Origin: Clostridiales bacterium
GTDB lineage: Bacteria; Bacillota; Clostridia; Saccharofermentanales; DTU023
DNA length: 64,000 nt
Reading direction: 5' to 3'
NCBI GenBank assembly: GCA_004556455.1
Contig: SFGY01000002.1
Coordinates: 116,001 to 180,000, forward strand
Part shown: positions 1-9,086 of the stretch, in pieces
Numbering within the stretch: the first letter of the stretch is position 1
How the letters are laid out: every line of letters starts with the position of its first letter
Translations under genes and position numbers: made by a program
Notes under the pieces: generated by a model
Seen by the model: only the letters and a program-made list of their open reading frames with translations
The model's database searches: none
What the model was told of the DNA's origin: nothing

Positions 1-93
1 TGAATAAGTCATCGTTTTTCTTTCCTTTTCTTATTTATATTTCTTCTTCTTTATTTCTGTTTTATTATTTCAAGTTTTTTTAAATATCAGTTC

Positions 94-759
94 TTATTTT
101 TCCAACTTAAAAATTCTGGACAGCAGCTTGCTCGCCAGAATAAGCACGGCAAAGAGAGACATGGCGATCCAGAATTCAGCCGACGAAGGATCCCAGGCTT
201 TGTCACCTAAATTAAGATAGACCAGAACACCCGGGGCAACACCGATGATGGAGGCCAGCATATAAGTTTCGAAATTGACCGGACTGAGGCCGTAGGCATA
301 GTTCAGAAACTGGTAGGGAATCAATGGGGTCACACGCAAGACCAGAAGGGTATAGAAAGCCTTTCTGCCCGCGCTGTTCGCCTGAATTTTGGCTTGCCAG
401 CCGGGTGAAAGTCTGTGGCTGATGAACTTATTCACCTGTTCCCGAAAGAGATAACGAGCGAGCAAATACATCCAGGCCATATTGATCGTGGCCCCGATCA
501 TGGTATAAATGCTCCCCAAGACAAAGCCGAAAATGGCTCCAGCGGGGACGACCAGGAAGACAGTGGGGAAGAGAAAACCGGGTAAGATGGCAAATAAAAG
601 AATGTAAAGAGGACCGGCCCAGGGACCCAGAACGGCAAGTTTTTCCTGCAGACGGTCCCGGGACAAATGAGGAAAGAGAAAAACAGCCAGCAGAATACCG
701 GCCAGGATCATGGCCAGGAAGAGCGCAGCTTTTCGTTTGTCCTGCCAGAGTGTACTCAT
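94..759 (-). CDS. TVP38/TMEM64 (DedA-like, VTT domain) membrane protein
   Basis: Integral membrane protein of about 221 residues with several hydrophobic segments. The central stretch with PGFLFPTVFLVVPAGAIFG and the later RVTPLIPYQFLNYAYGLS match the TVP38/TMEM64 (SNARE-associated, VTT) family, members of which have been linked to lipid scrambling or transport; the substrate here is unknown. I chose the ATG at 759, which has GAGGT about 11 bases upstream. A TTG at 777 would add six residues. It is transcribed away from the rhodanese lipoprotein gene and appears to stand alone. The family call is firm and the function is not. Confidence 0.85.
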   Translation of the reverse strand: MSTLWQDKRKAALFLAMILAGILLAVFLFPHLSRDRLQEKLAVLGPWAGPLYILLFAILPGFLFPTVFLVVPAGAIFGFVLGSIYTMIGATINMAWMYLLARYLFREQVNKFISHRLSPGWQAKIQANSAGRKAFYTLLVLRVTPLIPYQFLNYAYGLSPVNFETYMLASIIGVAPGVLVYLNLGDKAWDPSSAEFWIAMSLFAVLILASKLLSRIFKLEK

Positions 760-920
760 CGGCAATGTTGACCTCAAATCTTTTCATCACTCTCAATAGA
801 ATATCTACAAATGCCCGACTATGCTAGGACCGAAGAGCTTGCAAGTCAAGTTGTACTGATCGGTTTAAACGATTGAAGAAATGGAAAATAGAGCCTGAAT
901 GCGAAAAGAGGACTTTTTCC

Positions 921-949
921 TTGACAGTCCATTCGAGGATCGTTATGAT
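921..949 (+). promoter_or_regulatory. Sigma-A type promoter for the rhodanese lipoprotein gene
   Basis: TTGACA at 921-926 and TATGAT at 944-949 are separated by 17 bases. The start codon is at 1126, so the transcript would have a leader of about 170 nt. That leader holds a small hairpin (CTCACG, two-base loop, CGTGAG, near 985-1000) and a GAGAG/CTCTC pairing next to it. I recognise no known riboswitch or T-box motif. The rest of the 778-1125 spacer shows nothing else. Confidence 0.6.
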
Positions 950-1125
950 CACGCATTGAAGTCGTCAAAAAAAGTCAAATTCAACTCACGAACGTGAGAG
1001 GCGAATGATCTCTCGCTTGCCGTGGAGTTTTTTTACAGCACTTGTCATAGCGGCTGTATCCCGGAACTTTTGTGACTTCTTCTTGCAGCAAAAACACTGC
1101 TACGATGAAAATGGAGGAATATTTC

Positions 1126-1611
1126 ATGAAAAAACAAAGCAAAATTCTGGCGATCTTAATGATTCTGGTCCTTACCCTGGGTCTGCTCAGTGCCTGCGCC
1201 AAAGATGAAAAGAAGACCGGTACAGACAGCGCTAACGTCGCTGTGGAAGACGCCAAAATGGAATACATCGGTGTTGACGATGTCAAGGAAAACCTCGATG
1301 CCGACAAATACCTGATCGTCGACCTGCGCAAGGCGGATGACTACAAAGCCGGACACATTCCCGGAGCCATTCCTGCCGATCTGGATGTGATTGTCAGCGG
1401 CAAAGATTTTGAAAAAGGCAAAGAAGTCATTAAAACAGCCGTCGAAGGCAAAGACAAACCCATCGTCCTCGTCTGCTACTCCGGCAAGAAATATGCTCAG
1501 GCAGGCACGAATGTGCTGAAAGCTCTGGATCATGACATGAGCAAGGTTTTCACCCTCGAAGGCGGGATGAAAGCCTGGACCGAAAAATACGCCGACGCAA
1601 TCGAAAAATAG
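1126..1611 (+). CDS. Rhodanese-domain lipoprotein
   Basis: Predicted lipoprotein of 161 residues carrying a single rhodanese (sulfurtransferase-like) domain. A basic N-terminus and hydrophobic stretch lead to a lipobox LLSAC with the lipidated Cys at residue 24, so it should sit on the outer face of the membrane. The domain (about 45-155) keeps DLRKADDYKAGHIPGAI and the active-site loop CYSGKK with catalytic-type Cys117. The ATG at 1126 follows a good GGAGGAA; the upstream in-frame start at 1072 would spoil the signal peptide. It is monocistronic, with its own promoter and terminator. Sulfur transfer or thiol redox is the family expectation; the physiological partner is unknown. Confidence 0.9.
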   Translation: MKKQSKILAILMILVLTLGLLSACAKDEKKTGTDSANVAVEDAKMEYIGVDDVKENLDADKYLIVDLRKADDYKAGHIPGAIPADLDVIVSGKDFEKGKEVIKTAVEGKDKPIVLVCYSGKKYAQAGTNVLKALDHDMSKVFTLEGGMKAWTEKYADAIEK

Positions 1612-1647
1612 TCTATTGCGAAGCAATATTCATCAGATCTGAACATA

Positions 1648-1679
1648 AACCGACGGAATCAGCTCCGTCGGTTTTTTTG
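1648..1679 (+). terminator. Intrinsic terminator after the rhodanese gene
   Basis: A nine-base perfect stem (ACCGACGGA with TCCGTCGGT), a six-base loop and a run of seven T. Confidence 0.9.
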
Positions 1680-1903
1680 CGCCTTTAAGCCTGAGCTCAG
1701 GACTGTTAATATAGAAACGTCTTGTCATACGCTTAAAAGGCTCTAGTCAGGCGAGAACCGGACTTTTGGACGAGGATAAGCTTTTGCCATAGAACCAGCC
1801 TTCAGATGCAAACATATCCCCATCAGGGGAGCGTAGGCCAGTGACATGAGAATATAGTGATCCTGCTTGCAAATTGAAGCTAAGAGAGAAAAAGGGGGCT
1901 TTT

Positions 1904-3229
1904 ATGATTTCGAAACTCAGGTTGTGGCTGATCAATCACAAAAACGTTGTAAAAATGTCGCGCTTTTCCTTGCTGACTCTCCTTTTGCTCTTGATTTCCT
2001 GGTTCTTCGATCATCGATTTGTCGAACTGAAAAGCATTATTCCTGATTCCTTATTGCTGCCACTTGATGTGTCCCTCACTTTTCTCTCCAATATTTCCGG
2101 GGTATTTCTGACCATCAGCATTTTCGCACTGACGACCATTATTACGGTCCTCAATAAATACAGCAGCAGTGTGACGCCCCGTATGGCTCAGGATTTTATT
2201 GACAGGGCGGATGTTCTGACCCTCCACGGCATTTTTGTTGGAGGTTTTTTTTACTGCGTCATCAGCCTCTTTATGCTGCAAAATGTGGAAGGCAGCCAAA
2301 GAGTTATCTCAGGAACTCTGGGGATTATTTACTCCATCATTTCCATGATCGGCTTTGTCGTCTTCTCACAGCGCGTTCTGCATAATCTTAAAATGTCCAA
2401 TATTATTGAAAATGTTTCCGGTGACTGCGATAAGCTGATCGACGAAGAGCTGGAACTGAGAAATCAGGCCAGGAGATTCGACATAAATTGCGTCAGCAGC
2501 AGCCAGGATATTTTAGCGGAAAAAACGGGCTACCTTTTTGATATCGCTTTCGATGACCTTCTCAAAATCATCCAGCAAATTGAAGGCTGTAAAGCGGAGC
2601 TGCTCATCAGCAGGCATATTGGCGAATACACGCCGGAAGGCAGTGTTCTGGCTTCTTTGAATTTTTTTGAATGCCCGGCCTTAAATGAAGAGATGAGCAG
2701 CGAGTTGCAGAAAAAGCTTTCGGCTTGCTTTGTCATCAATATATTCAAAAATGAAAAAGAAGATTATCACCACGAAATGGTCAAATTGAGCGAAATTGCC
2801 CTAATGGCCTTAAGTCCGGGGATCAACGATCCCAATACGGCGATCATCTGCATCAATAAACTTTCCACGCTGCTGGGCAAATTATTTTCTTCCGGTACCC
2901 AATATATCGTTGTGCGGGAGAAGGGGGAGAGCAAAATTGTTTATCAGAACTATTCTGTAGATGAGGAGTTATATCTCCTGTTCAGCCAGATTATGGCCTG
3001 CACCAATGGCGATCCTCTTGTTTCCGAAGCCATTCTTGAAGGGCTTTACATGATTTATATGCTGTCAGGTGAAGAAGCCAGGCAGCCTGCCGGCCAATTT
3101 TTTGAGGTGGCTTTTTCTATCCTCATGGAAGACTTTAAGAACGATTTTCACCGGAAGAGGCTCAAGTCCATTCGCGAAAATATGGAGCTGCAGTTGGGCC
3201 AGGTGAAGGAGCAAAGCAGCGAAGGGTAG
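1904..3229 (+). CDS. DUF2254-type membrane protein
   Basis: A 441-residue protein with two N-terminal hydrophobic pairs (about 20-40 and 60-90, then 115-135 and 145-165) and a long cytoplasmic C-terminal part. The segments SGVFLTISIFALTTIITVL and ALSPGINDPNTA (seen here as MALSPGINDPNTAII) are characteristic of the DUF2254 predicted membrane protein family, whose role is unknown. I chose the ATG at 1904, which is preceded by AAAGGGGG; the upstream start at 1874 lacks a comparable site. The gene lies 99 bases before the ECF transporter, and nothing shows that they share a promoter. Confidence 0.85.
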   Translation: MISKLRLWLINHKNVVKMSRFSLLTLLLLLISWFFDHRFVELKSIIPDSLLLPLDVSLTFLSNISGVFLTISIFALTTIITVLNKYSSSVTPRMAQDFIDRADVLTLHGIFVGGFFYCVISLFMLQNVEGSQRVISGTLGIIYSIISMIGFVVFSQRVLHNLKMSNIIENVSGDCDKLIDEELELRNQARRFDINCVSSSQDILAEKTGYLFDIAFDDLLKIIQQIEGCKAELLISRHIGEYTPEGSVLASLNFFECPALNEEMSSELQKKLSACFVINIFKNEKEDYHHEMVKLSEIALMALSPGINDPNTAIICINKLSTLLGKLFSSGTQYIVVREKGESKIVYQNYSVDEELYLLFSQIMACTNGDPLVSEAILEGLYMIYMLSGEEARQPAGQFFEVAFSILMEDFKNDFHRKRLKSIRENMELQLGQVKEQSSEG

Positions 3230-3282
3230 TTTCTGGCCTTTGTGGCAGAGTGCGCCTGAATGGGATAGAATGATTTTGCTGC

Positions 3283-3307
3283 TTTGCCCGCAAAAGTTGC
3301 GAGCAAA
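3283..3307 (+). promoter_or_regulatory. Inverted repeat just upstream of the ECF transporter genes
   Basis: An 11-base stem with one mismatch (TTTGCCCGCAA at 3283-3293, TTGCGAGCAAA at 3297-3307) closes a three-base loop, 21 bases before the start codon. It is followed by A and not T, so it is not a terminator on this strand. It could be an operator or mRNA structure. I see no FMN or thiamine riboswitch core in this short leader. Confidence 0.35.
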
Positions 3308-3328
3308 AAAAGGAAAAGAGGGTGAAGT

Positions 3329-3892
3329 ATGAATTCTATGATGAAAAAATCATTTTCGGTAAAGGGCGTTGTGGCTCTTGGTATTGGCACGGCGCTGTTT
3401 TTTGTGCTGATGCGTTATGCTTCTGTGCCAAGTCCTCTGCCCAATACGACTTTTGGTATTCAGTACAGTGTACAGGCGCTGGTATCCGTGCTCTATGGGC
3501 CGGTCATCGGCTTTCTTGTAGGACTGATCGGTCACATGTTTAATGATATGGCAGCCGGTTGGGGTGTCTGGTGGAGCTGGGTGATTGCCTCTGGTTTCTT
3601 TGGCTTTGTCATGGGTTTTGCATCTAAGAACATGAAACTGGATGACGGCGTCTTCTCCCAAAAAGATATGGTGGTCTTCAATGTGGCGCAGCTGATTGCT
3701 CATGTGATTGCCTGGGGAGGGATGGCTCCGCTTCTGGACATTCTGATTTACAGTGAACCTGCTAATAAAGTTTTTGCGCAGGGCTTGCTCGCCGGAGTCA
3801 GTAATATCATTGCGACCGGTGTCGTCGGCACACTGCTCTGTCTGGCCTATGCCAATGCCAAACCGAAGCAGGGTTCGCTCGAAAAAGAATAA
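3329..3892 (+). CDS. ECF transporter S component (UPF0397 family)
   Basis: Substrate-binding membrane subunit of an energy-coupling-factor vitamin transporter, 187 residues with five to six hydrophobic segments. The pattern VPSPLPNTTFGIQYSVQAL followed by GFLVGLIGHMFND and WWSWVIASG is typical of UPF0397 S components. These are often labelled riboflavin-type by homology, but the substrate is not shown here. The next two genes supply the fused ATPase and EcfT, so this is a dedicated (group I type) ECF operon. The start at 3329 follows GAGGGTGAAG. Confidence 0.88.
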   Translation: MNSMMKKSFSVKGVVALGIGTALFFVLMRYASVPSPLPNTTFGIQYSVQALVSVLYGPVIGFLVGLIGHMFNDMAAGWGVWWSWVIASGFFGFVMGFASKNMKLDDGVFSQKDMVVFNVAQLIAHVIAWGGMAPLLDILIYSEPANKVFAQGLLAGVSNIIATGVVGTLLCLAYANAKPKQGSLEKE

Positions 3893-3928
3893 TTCCGCTG
3901 AAATAGCCTGAGGTCGGGAGGATTCATT

Positions 3929-5674
3929 TTGCCCCAGCCATTGATCGAATTTCAGGATTTCAGCTTTCAGTATTTTGCTCAGGCTGAACCGACGCTTCGG
4001 AACATCAGTCTCAAAATCTATCCCGGGGAAAAATTGCTCATTGTTGGCCCCTCAGGCTGCGGCAAGTCTACACTGGCCCACTGTATCAACGGCCTGATTC
4101 CCTTTTCGATACGGGGAAAAAGCAGTGGCAGCCTCAAATTAAAAGGACAGGAGCTCGCTTCGCTGAATCTCTTTGAAATCTCCAAAACGGTAGGGACGGT
4201 TCTTCAGGATTCAGACAGTCAGTTTATCGGTATGACGGTTGCCGAAGATCTGGCTTTTGCCGCCGAAAATGACGTCCTGCCGCGTGAAGAACTGCATCGA
4301 CTGGTCCGCGAGGCGGCAGAGGCCGTCGCAATCAGCGGGCACCTGAAGCATGCTCCCACTGAGCTTTCGGGCGGCCAGAAGCAGAGGGTGGCCATTGGCG
4401 GCATTCTGAGTGATCGCGTCGAAATGCTGCTCTTTGATGAGCCTTTGGCAAATCTGGATCCGGCCAGCGGAAAGACCGCGATCGAGCTGATTGACGCGCT
4501 GCAGCAAAAGACAGGTGCGGCCGTTCTCATTATTGAGCATCGGCTGGAAGATGTCCTGCACCGCGATGTCGATCGTATTGTCCTGATGGATGAAGGCCGG
4601 ATTATTTTTGACGGACTGCCGGACGACTTGCTTTCAACTGGCTTGCTGAGACAGCACGGTATTCGTGAGCCCCTTTATCTGACGGCTCTCCGTTACGCCG
4701 GTCTTGATATTTATCCTGAAATGCAGCCTCACAGTATTCGCAGCCTTCGGCTGAAAGCAGAGGAAAAACAAAAACTGCAGGCCTGGTTTGAACAGACGCC
4801 GCCCAGAGAAGTGGTTTCCGGTCGTCCGTTGCTTTTCGAGGCTGAGGATATTCACTTTCGTTATGACAATGGTTTTGCTGCGCTGCGCGGCGTTTCCCTT
4901 AAGCTGCATCAAGGTGAACTGATGGCCATTGTGGGCAAAAACGGGGCTGGAAAATCGACTTTTTCCAAAGTCATCTGCGGGTTTGAAAAGCAGCAGCAGG
5001 GAAAGTTGCTGTTCGACGATGAAGACCTGATGCAGCTCAGCGTCAAAGAGCGGGCCGATCACATCGCTTACGTCATGCAAAATCCTAACCTGATGCTCTC
5101 ACAGACCCTGATCGCTGACGAAGTCGCCCTGGGTCTCAGAGCTAGGGCTGTCCCGGAGGATGAGATTCGCCGTCGCTCTGAAGAAGCGCTGCGGGTCTGC
5201 GGCCTTTGGCCTTTCCGCAATTGGCCTGTCTCGGCGCTCAGCTATGGACAGAAGAAAAGGCTGACCGTTGCGGCCATTCTCAGCCTTAATCCCCAGATGA
5301 TTATTCTGGATGAGCCGACAGCCGGTCAGGATTATCGCCATTACACGGAAATCATGGAGTTCCTGCTTTCGCTGAGTCAGCGAGGGCTCACAATTGTCCT
5401 GATTACCCACGATATGCACCTTATGCAGGAATATGCAGAACGTGCTGTCGTCTTTACAGATGGGCGTATTTTAGCGGACGATTTACCCTCTGCTGTCCTG
5501 ACCAGGCCTGAACTCATTGCCGAGGCCTGCCTCAAAGAAACTTCGCTTTTTGCTCTTGCCAAACTCTGTGATATTGCCGCGCCGGAACAATTTGTCCAGC
5601 GATTTATGGATTTTGAGCGACGCCTGCGTGAGCAGCAGTCCGGGAAAGGTGTGAACAGTGGTCAACCTCTTTAA
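3929..5674 (+). CDS. ECF transporter duplicated ATP-binding protein (EcfA1-EcfA2 fusion)
   Basis: Cytoplasmic ATPase of the ECF transporter with two ABC domains in one 581-residue chain. Domain 1 has Walker A GPSGCGKST (40-48), signature LSGGQKQR (146-153) and Walker B ending LLFDEP. Domain 2 has Walker A GKNGAGKST (336-344), signature LSYGQKKR (437-444) and Walker B MIILDEPTAG. Both halves look catalytically complete. It uses a TTG start, with GGGAGGA seven bases upstream. It lies 36 bases after the S component and overlaps ecfT by 17 bases, indicating translational coupling. Confidence 0.92.
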   Translation: MPQPLIEFQDFSFQYFAQAEPTLRNISLKIYPGEKLLIVGPSGCGKSTLAHCINGLIPFSIRGKSSGSLKLKGQELASLNLFEISKTVGTVLQDSDSQFIGMTVAEDLAFAAENDVLPREELHRLVREAAEAVAISGHLKHAPTELSGGQKQRVAIGGILSDRVEMLLFDEPLANLDPASGKTAIELIDALQQKTGAAVLIIEHRLEDVLHRDVDRIVLMDEGRIIFDGLPDDLLSTGLLRQHGIREPLYLTALRYAGLDIYPEMQPHSIRSLRLKAEEKQKLQAWFEQTPPREVVSGRPLLFEAEDIHFRYDNGFAALRGVSLKLHQGELMAIVGKNGAGKSTFSKVICGFEKQQQGKLLFDDEDLMQLSVKERADHIAYVMQNPNLMLSQTLIADEVALGLRARAVPEDEIRRRSEEALRVCGLWPFRNWPVSALSYGQKKRLTVAAILSLNPQMIILDEPTAGQDYRHYTEIMEFLLSLSQRGLTIVLITHDMHLMQEYAERAVVFTDGRILADDLPSAVLTRPELIAEACLKETSLFALAKLCDIAAPEQFVQRFMDFERRLREQQSGKGVNSGQPL

Positions 5675-6488
5675 TTACATCGAAAAAGAGTCTCCTGTCC
5701 ATCGTCTGAGCGGGGCTTCCAAATTCGCTCTCCTGATCCTCTGGATGCTGGCGGCCATGCTCAGTTTCAATACGCCCTTTCTCCTCATTCTGAGTCTGCT
5801 TTCTCTCTTTTTTTTCCGCCTTTCTCATATTCGTCTGGGGGAAGTGCGCTTCATGCTGATCTTCACCCTGGTCTTTCTCGTCATGAATAATCTGCTGATC
5901 TATCTCTTTTCGCCTGAACTGGGGGTCGATATCTATCATTCGAGACATCTGCTCTTCACGATTTACGGGCGCTATACCGTCACTCAGGAACAGCTGCTCT
6001 ATCATCTCAATGTCATCTTGAAATACACGGCCACCATTCCTATCGTGATCCTCTTTGTGGCGACAACACACCCGAGTGAATTTGCCGCTTCACTGAACCG
6101 TTTAGGCTTAAATTACCGCATAGCCTATGGCGTCGCCCTGGCGCTGCGTTATATTCCTGGCCTCGTCTCTGATTTTCAGGCGATTTCCCTCTCTCAACAG
6201 GCCAGGGGCATTGAAATGTCCAAAAAAGAAAGCCTGTTCAAGCGTCTGAAAGCCGCTTCAAACATCATTATTCCTCTGATCCTCAGCAGCTTCGATCGCA
6301 TCGAAGTGATTTCCAACGCAATGGAACTGCGCGGCTTTGGAAAGCACAAGAAACGCAGCTGGTACATGTCGAGGGATTTAGTCTGGGAGGATTTCGCGGC
6401 CATAGCCCTGGGCTTTATTTTGCTCTTTTATACCATTTTCTGGACCGTTTGGAATGGCGGGCGCTACTGGAACCCTTTTGTTGCGTAA
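5658..6488 (+). CDS. ECF transporter transmembrane subunit EcfT
   Basis: Membrane coupling subunit that links ATP hydrolysis to the S component. It has 276 residues with hydrophobic segments around 20-75 and 115-135, and a C-terminal membrane helix near 240-265. The two cytosolic coupling motifs of EcfT are visible as QQARG (about 180-184) and AMELRGFG (221-228). The GTG start at 5658 lies inside the end of the ATPase gene. The last codons AACCCTTTTGTTGCGTAA seed a run of degenerate 17-18 base repeats in the spacer (separate entry). Confidence 0.92.
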   Translation: MVNLFNYIEKESPVHRLSGASKFALLILWMLAAMLSFNTPFLLILSLLSLFFFRLSHIRLGEVRFMLIFTLVFLVMNNLLIYLFSPELGVDIYHSRHLLFTIYGRYTVTQEQLLYHLNVILKYTATIPIVILFVATTHPSEFAASLNRLGLNYRIAYGVALALRYIPGLVSDFQAISLSQQARGIEMSKKESLFKRLKAASNIIIPLILSSFDRIEVISNAMELRGFGKHKKRSWYMSRDLVWEDFAAIALGFILLFYTIFWTVWNGGRYWNPFVA

Positions 6489-6594
6489 AACTCTTTATTC
6501 CGTAGAACCCTTCGTTTTGTAAAATCTTGTCGATTCATAAATTCTCTTTGCTTCTTTCAAGCTTTTTGTTTCGTGAAATCCCGTTATATCGTAA
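6471..6594 (+). repeat. Tandem array of 17-18 base units derived from the ecfT 3' end
   Basis: The last 18 bases of ecfT (6471-6488, ending in TAA) are followed by similar blocks at 6489-6505, 6506-6522, 6523-6540, 6541-6576 (two diverged units) and 6577-6594. Most units begin AAyCyTT and five of the seven end in a stop triplet (TAA, TAG, TAA, TAA, and TGA or TAA later). The terminator follows directly. Confidence 0.7.
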
Positions 6595-6598
6595 AAGG

Positions 6599-6628
6599 AA
6601 AACTCCCGGAGCCGTGTCCGGGAGTTTT
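6599..6628 (+). terminator. Intrinsic terminator of the ECF operon
   Basis: A perfect 12-base stem (AAAACTCCCGGA with TCCGGGAGTTTT) with a six-base loop. The A- and T-rich ends make it usable in both directions. Confidence 0.9.
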
Positions 6629-6770
6629 CATCTTAAAGGAGGAGATGGAAGACTAAGTTTTCGCCCGTCGTTCTTATCTAAGTTTCAGTCTGCCGGATGA
6701 GCTAACTGGATAAAACGCCCGGACATGTCAGCCGGATAAACCCGGCAAGATTTGCTCCCGCAGTGTTGCC

Positions 6771-7208
6771 CTAGGCCGAGAGCACAAAGGAAAACGGATT
6801 GCTCATCGGGTCAAGAAAACGAATGTAGCGGTATTCCTCATGCTGGGCATCAAAGCCATCCTGCTGCTGATTCAGACGGGCGCCAAGAGCCAGAGCGTGA
6901 TCGAGGGCCTCATTCATCTGACTTTTATTATCGAAAGCAAAATCAAGCTGAACCCTGCTGCCAGATTTTGCGCCATGACTGCCGCTGCAACGTGAAGTCT
7001 GCTTAGTGACAGCATCCTCATTCTTATCTTTAATGAATAAAGCCGGCCCGCCCTGAGGAGGCTCCAGCAAAACGCCCCTGGCATCATCCAGCGGGACTTT
7101 TTTCCAACCCAGGAGCTTCGCATAAAATTGAGCAAGCTCATCAACATGAGCCGTCACCAGGGCTACTGAGGCCAGATTCATGTGAAAATATGTATCCTTT
7201 GGAGGCAT
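6771..7208 (-). CDS. VOC superfamily (glyoxalase/bleomycin-resistance fold) protein
   Basis: A 145-residue single VOC-fold protein. The N-terminal ALVTAHVDELAQFYAKLLGW and the C-terminal YRYIRFLDPMSNPFSFV are the usual opening and closing strands of these metal-dependent folds. Substrate cannot be inferred because the superfamily covers lyases, dioxygenases and drug-binding proteins. The start has an upstream AAAGGAGAA on the minus strand. It stands alone, converging on the ECF operon. Confidence 0.8.
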   Translation of the reverse strand: MPPKDTYFHMNLASVALVTAHVDELAQFYAKLLGWKKVPLDDARGVLLEPPQGGPALFIKDKNEDAVTKQTSRCSGSHGAKSGSRVQLDFAFDNKSQMNEALDHALALGARLNQQQDGFDAQHEEYRYIRFLDPMSNPFSFVLSA

Positions 7209-7427
7209 TTAACATTCTCCTTTATTTCACTCTGAAGGCATTTTAACTTAAGTCAGGAGCATAATCAATAAAAATACATAATTTCGCAAAATAAATAGTT
7301 TTAACGTCTGCCTGTGTCATTTTTTGTGGAAATTAACCTAAAACTGCACGGATCACGCTGAGAGTACTCCTGGTGTCAAGTGAAACCTCTCCCTATAGAC
7401 CTTTACGAGAGTAGAAAAGGATCATAA

Positions 7428-7538
7428 ATGATGGCGAAATGGATCAAAAAAGATGAAGATTTCATTGGTTTTACCAGGAATCTAGCGAAAAACAAAATAA
7501 TAATTTCAGACCTGCTCGTTGAAAACACCAAAATTTAA
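7428..7538 (+). CDS. Possible 36-residue small ORF before the AAA ATPase
   Basis: ATG at 7428 preceded by AAAAGGA. The product begins MMAKWIKKDEDFIGFTRN and is polar with an aliphatic end. No family recognised. It sits 81 bases before the ATPase gene in an otherwise empty 411-base spacer (7209-7619) and could be a vestige rather than a gene. Confidence 0.25.
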   Translation: MMAKWIKKDEDFIGFTRNLAKNKIIISDLLVENTKI

Positions 7539-7619
7539 ACAAGTTTCTGACTCTCAAGTCTAAAACTTTTCAATTGTTTGTTTTTTTGATATCCTGTTAA
7601 AAAGGGTGGGAGGTGCACT

Positions 7620-8849
7620 ATGGCAAAACTCATTGCTCGGCCTGAATATTTGCGCCAACTGATTCAACACAAAGACGTCGATTTGGTGAAAATCGTAAGC
7701 GGTATTCGGCGTTGTGGGAAGTCATCACTATTAGAATTATTCCGGCAAGATTTAATAGAGACAGGCGTTCCTGAGGATCATATCCTTCATATGAATTTGG
7801 AATCCCTGCGATATCGTACACTTTCGGATTATCTATCCTTCTATGACTATGTCAGTGAACGTATTCCAAAGGAGGGGAAGACCTATCTCATCTTCGACGA
7901 AGTTCAGAACGTGAAACATTGGGAGAAGGCTATTGAGTCATTTCGGCTGGATTTCGATGTCGATATTTATATTACCGGCTCGAATGCATATCTGCTTTCA
8001 ACGGAGTTTTCCACACTGCTTTCCGGTCGGTATGTAGAAATCCGTATGCTGCCACTCTCTTTCAAGGAGTTTTTAACGTTCTATGAATTTGCTCCTTCCG
8101 TTTCTCTCGAAGAGAAATTTCAAAAATTTTTGAAATTTGGTGGCATGCCAGTTTTGCGAGAATATAACTTTAACGAAGTGAGAATCAATCAAGCATTAGA
8201 GGGTATATATTCAACAGTTGTGCTGCGGGATATTTTGCAGCGAAACAGCTTTGCTGATCCCTCCACGCTACAGAAGATCATACTCTTTCTCTGCTCGAAC
8301 ATCGGAAGTTTCAATTCTCCAAACAGCATTGGCGCTGTCCTTTCACAAGAAGGTGACATCGACCGCCGAAAGAGCAAAAGCATCGCTGGAAAAACGGTGG
8401 AGAAATATATGGCCATGCTCAGCAGCGCGTATATCTTTTATCCCGTTGGGAGATATGACATCAAAGGCAAGCAGCTTTTAAAGACTTTGGGAAAAAATTA
8501 TATTGTGGATTTGGGAATTCGTAATTTGCTCCTTGGCTATCGAGATGCAGATCGTGGACATATTTTAGAAATTATTGTATTTCTGGAGTTGCTCAGACGC
8601 GATTATCACGTCTCCATCGGCAAAGTTGGAGATACCGAAATTGACTTTGTTTGCGAAAAACCAGATCACAAAATGTACATTCAAGTCACAGAAAGTATGC
8701 AGCTTCCAGAAACACGGCGACGAGAATTAGCACCGCTTCAAAAGGTCGCAGACAACTATGAAAAAATGATCTTATCTATGGATCCCAGTTTTATTCAATC
8801 GTATGATGGCATAAAATCAATCTATTTATTGGATTTTCTGCTGTCCTGA
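7620..8849 (+). CDS. AAA+ ATPase with C-terminal DUF4143 domain
   Basis: A 409-residue ATPase of the AAA_14/DUF4143 group. It has Walker A GIRRCGKSS (28-36), Walker B YLIFDEVQ (89-96), an ITGSNAYLLS sensor-like segment, then a C-terminal DUF4143 region (about 200-380) ending with the nuclease-like FVCEKPDHKMYIQVTES motif. These proteins are common, patchily distributed and of unknown function. The start at 7620 follows GGGTGGGAGG. The gene is visibly more AT-rich than its neighbours and has no operon partner, suggesting lateral acquisition. Confidence 0.85.
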   Translation: MAKLIARPEYLRQLIQHKDVDLVKIVSGIRRCGKSSLLELFRQDLIETGVPEDHILHMNLESLRYRTLSDYLSFYDYVSERIPKEGKTYLIFDEVQNVKHWEKAIESFRLDFDVDIYITGSNAYLLSTEFSTLLSGRYVEIRMLPLSFKEFLTFYEFAPSVSLEEKFQKFLKFGGMPVLREYNFNEVRINQALEGIYSTVVLRDILQRNSFADPSTLQKIILFLCSNIGSFNSPNSIGAVLSQEGDIDRRKSKSIAGKTVEKYMAMLSSAYIFYPVGRYDIKGKQLLKTLGKNYIVDLGIRNLLLGYRDADRGHILEIIVFLELLRRDYHVSIGKVGDTEIDFVCEKPDHKMYIQVTESMQLPETRRRELAPLQKVADNYEKMILSMDPSFIQSYDGIKSIYLLDFLLS

Positions 8850-9018
8850 CGACAAAATCAGCTATAGGTCACATGGCAGGCCTGTAAATGGACTGGCAAT
8901 AGTTTATCTGAACATTGCTAATGCTACTCTAAGTTACTGTTAGCATTAAAAAACCACAAAACACCTGAATCAGTGAATATAGCGTTTCTTTGACGTCTTT
9001 GTCATCCATTCTGACGGC

Positions 9019-9047
9019 TTGCCCGTATCTGCTGCATGGGCTATAAT
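9019..9047 (+). promoter_or_regulatory. Promoter of tRNA-Ser
   Basis: TTGCCC at 9019-9024 and TATAAT at 9042-9047 are 17 bases apart, 40 bases before the tRNA. The -10 box is a perfect consensus. Confidence 0.7.
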
Positions 9048-9086
9048 GCAAAAGCATTTTCGGCTGTCAATCAGCACGGTTATCAT

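Noticed and set aside
3230..3328. Riboswitch (FMN or thiamine) in front of the ECF operon
   Set aside because: The spacer is only about 100 bases and lacks the conserved cores of either class.
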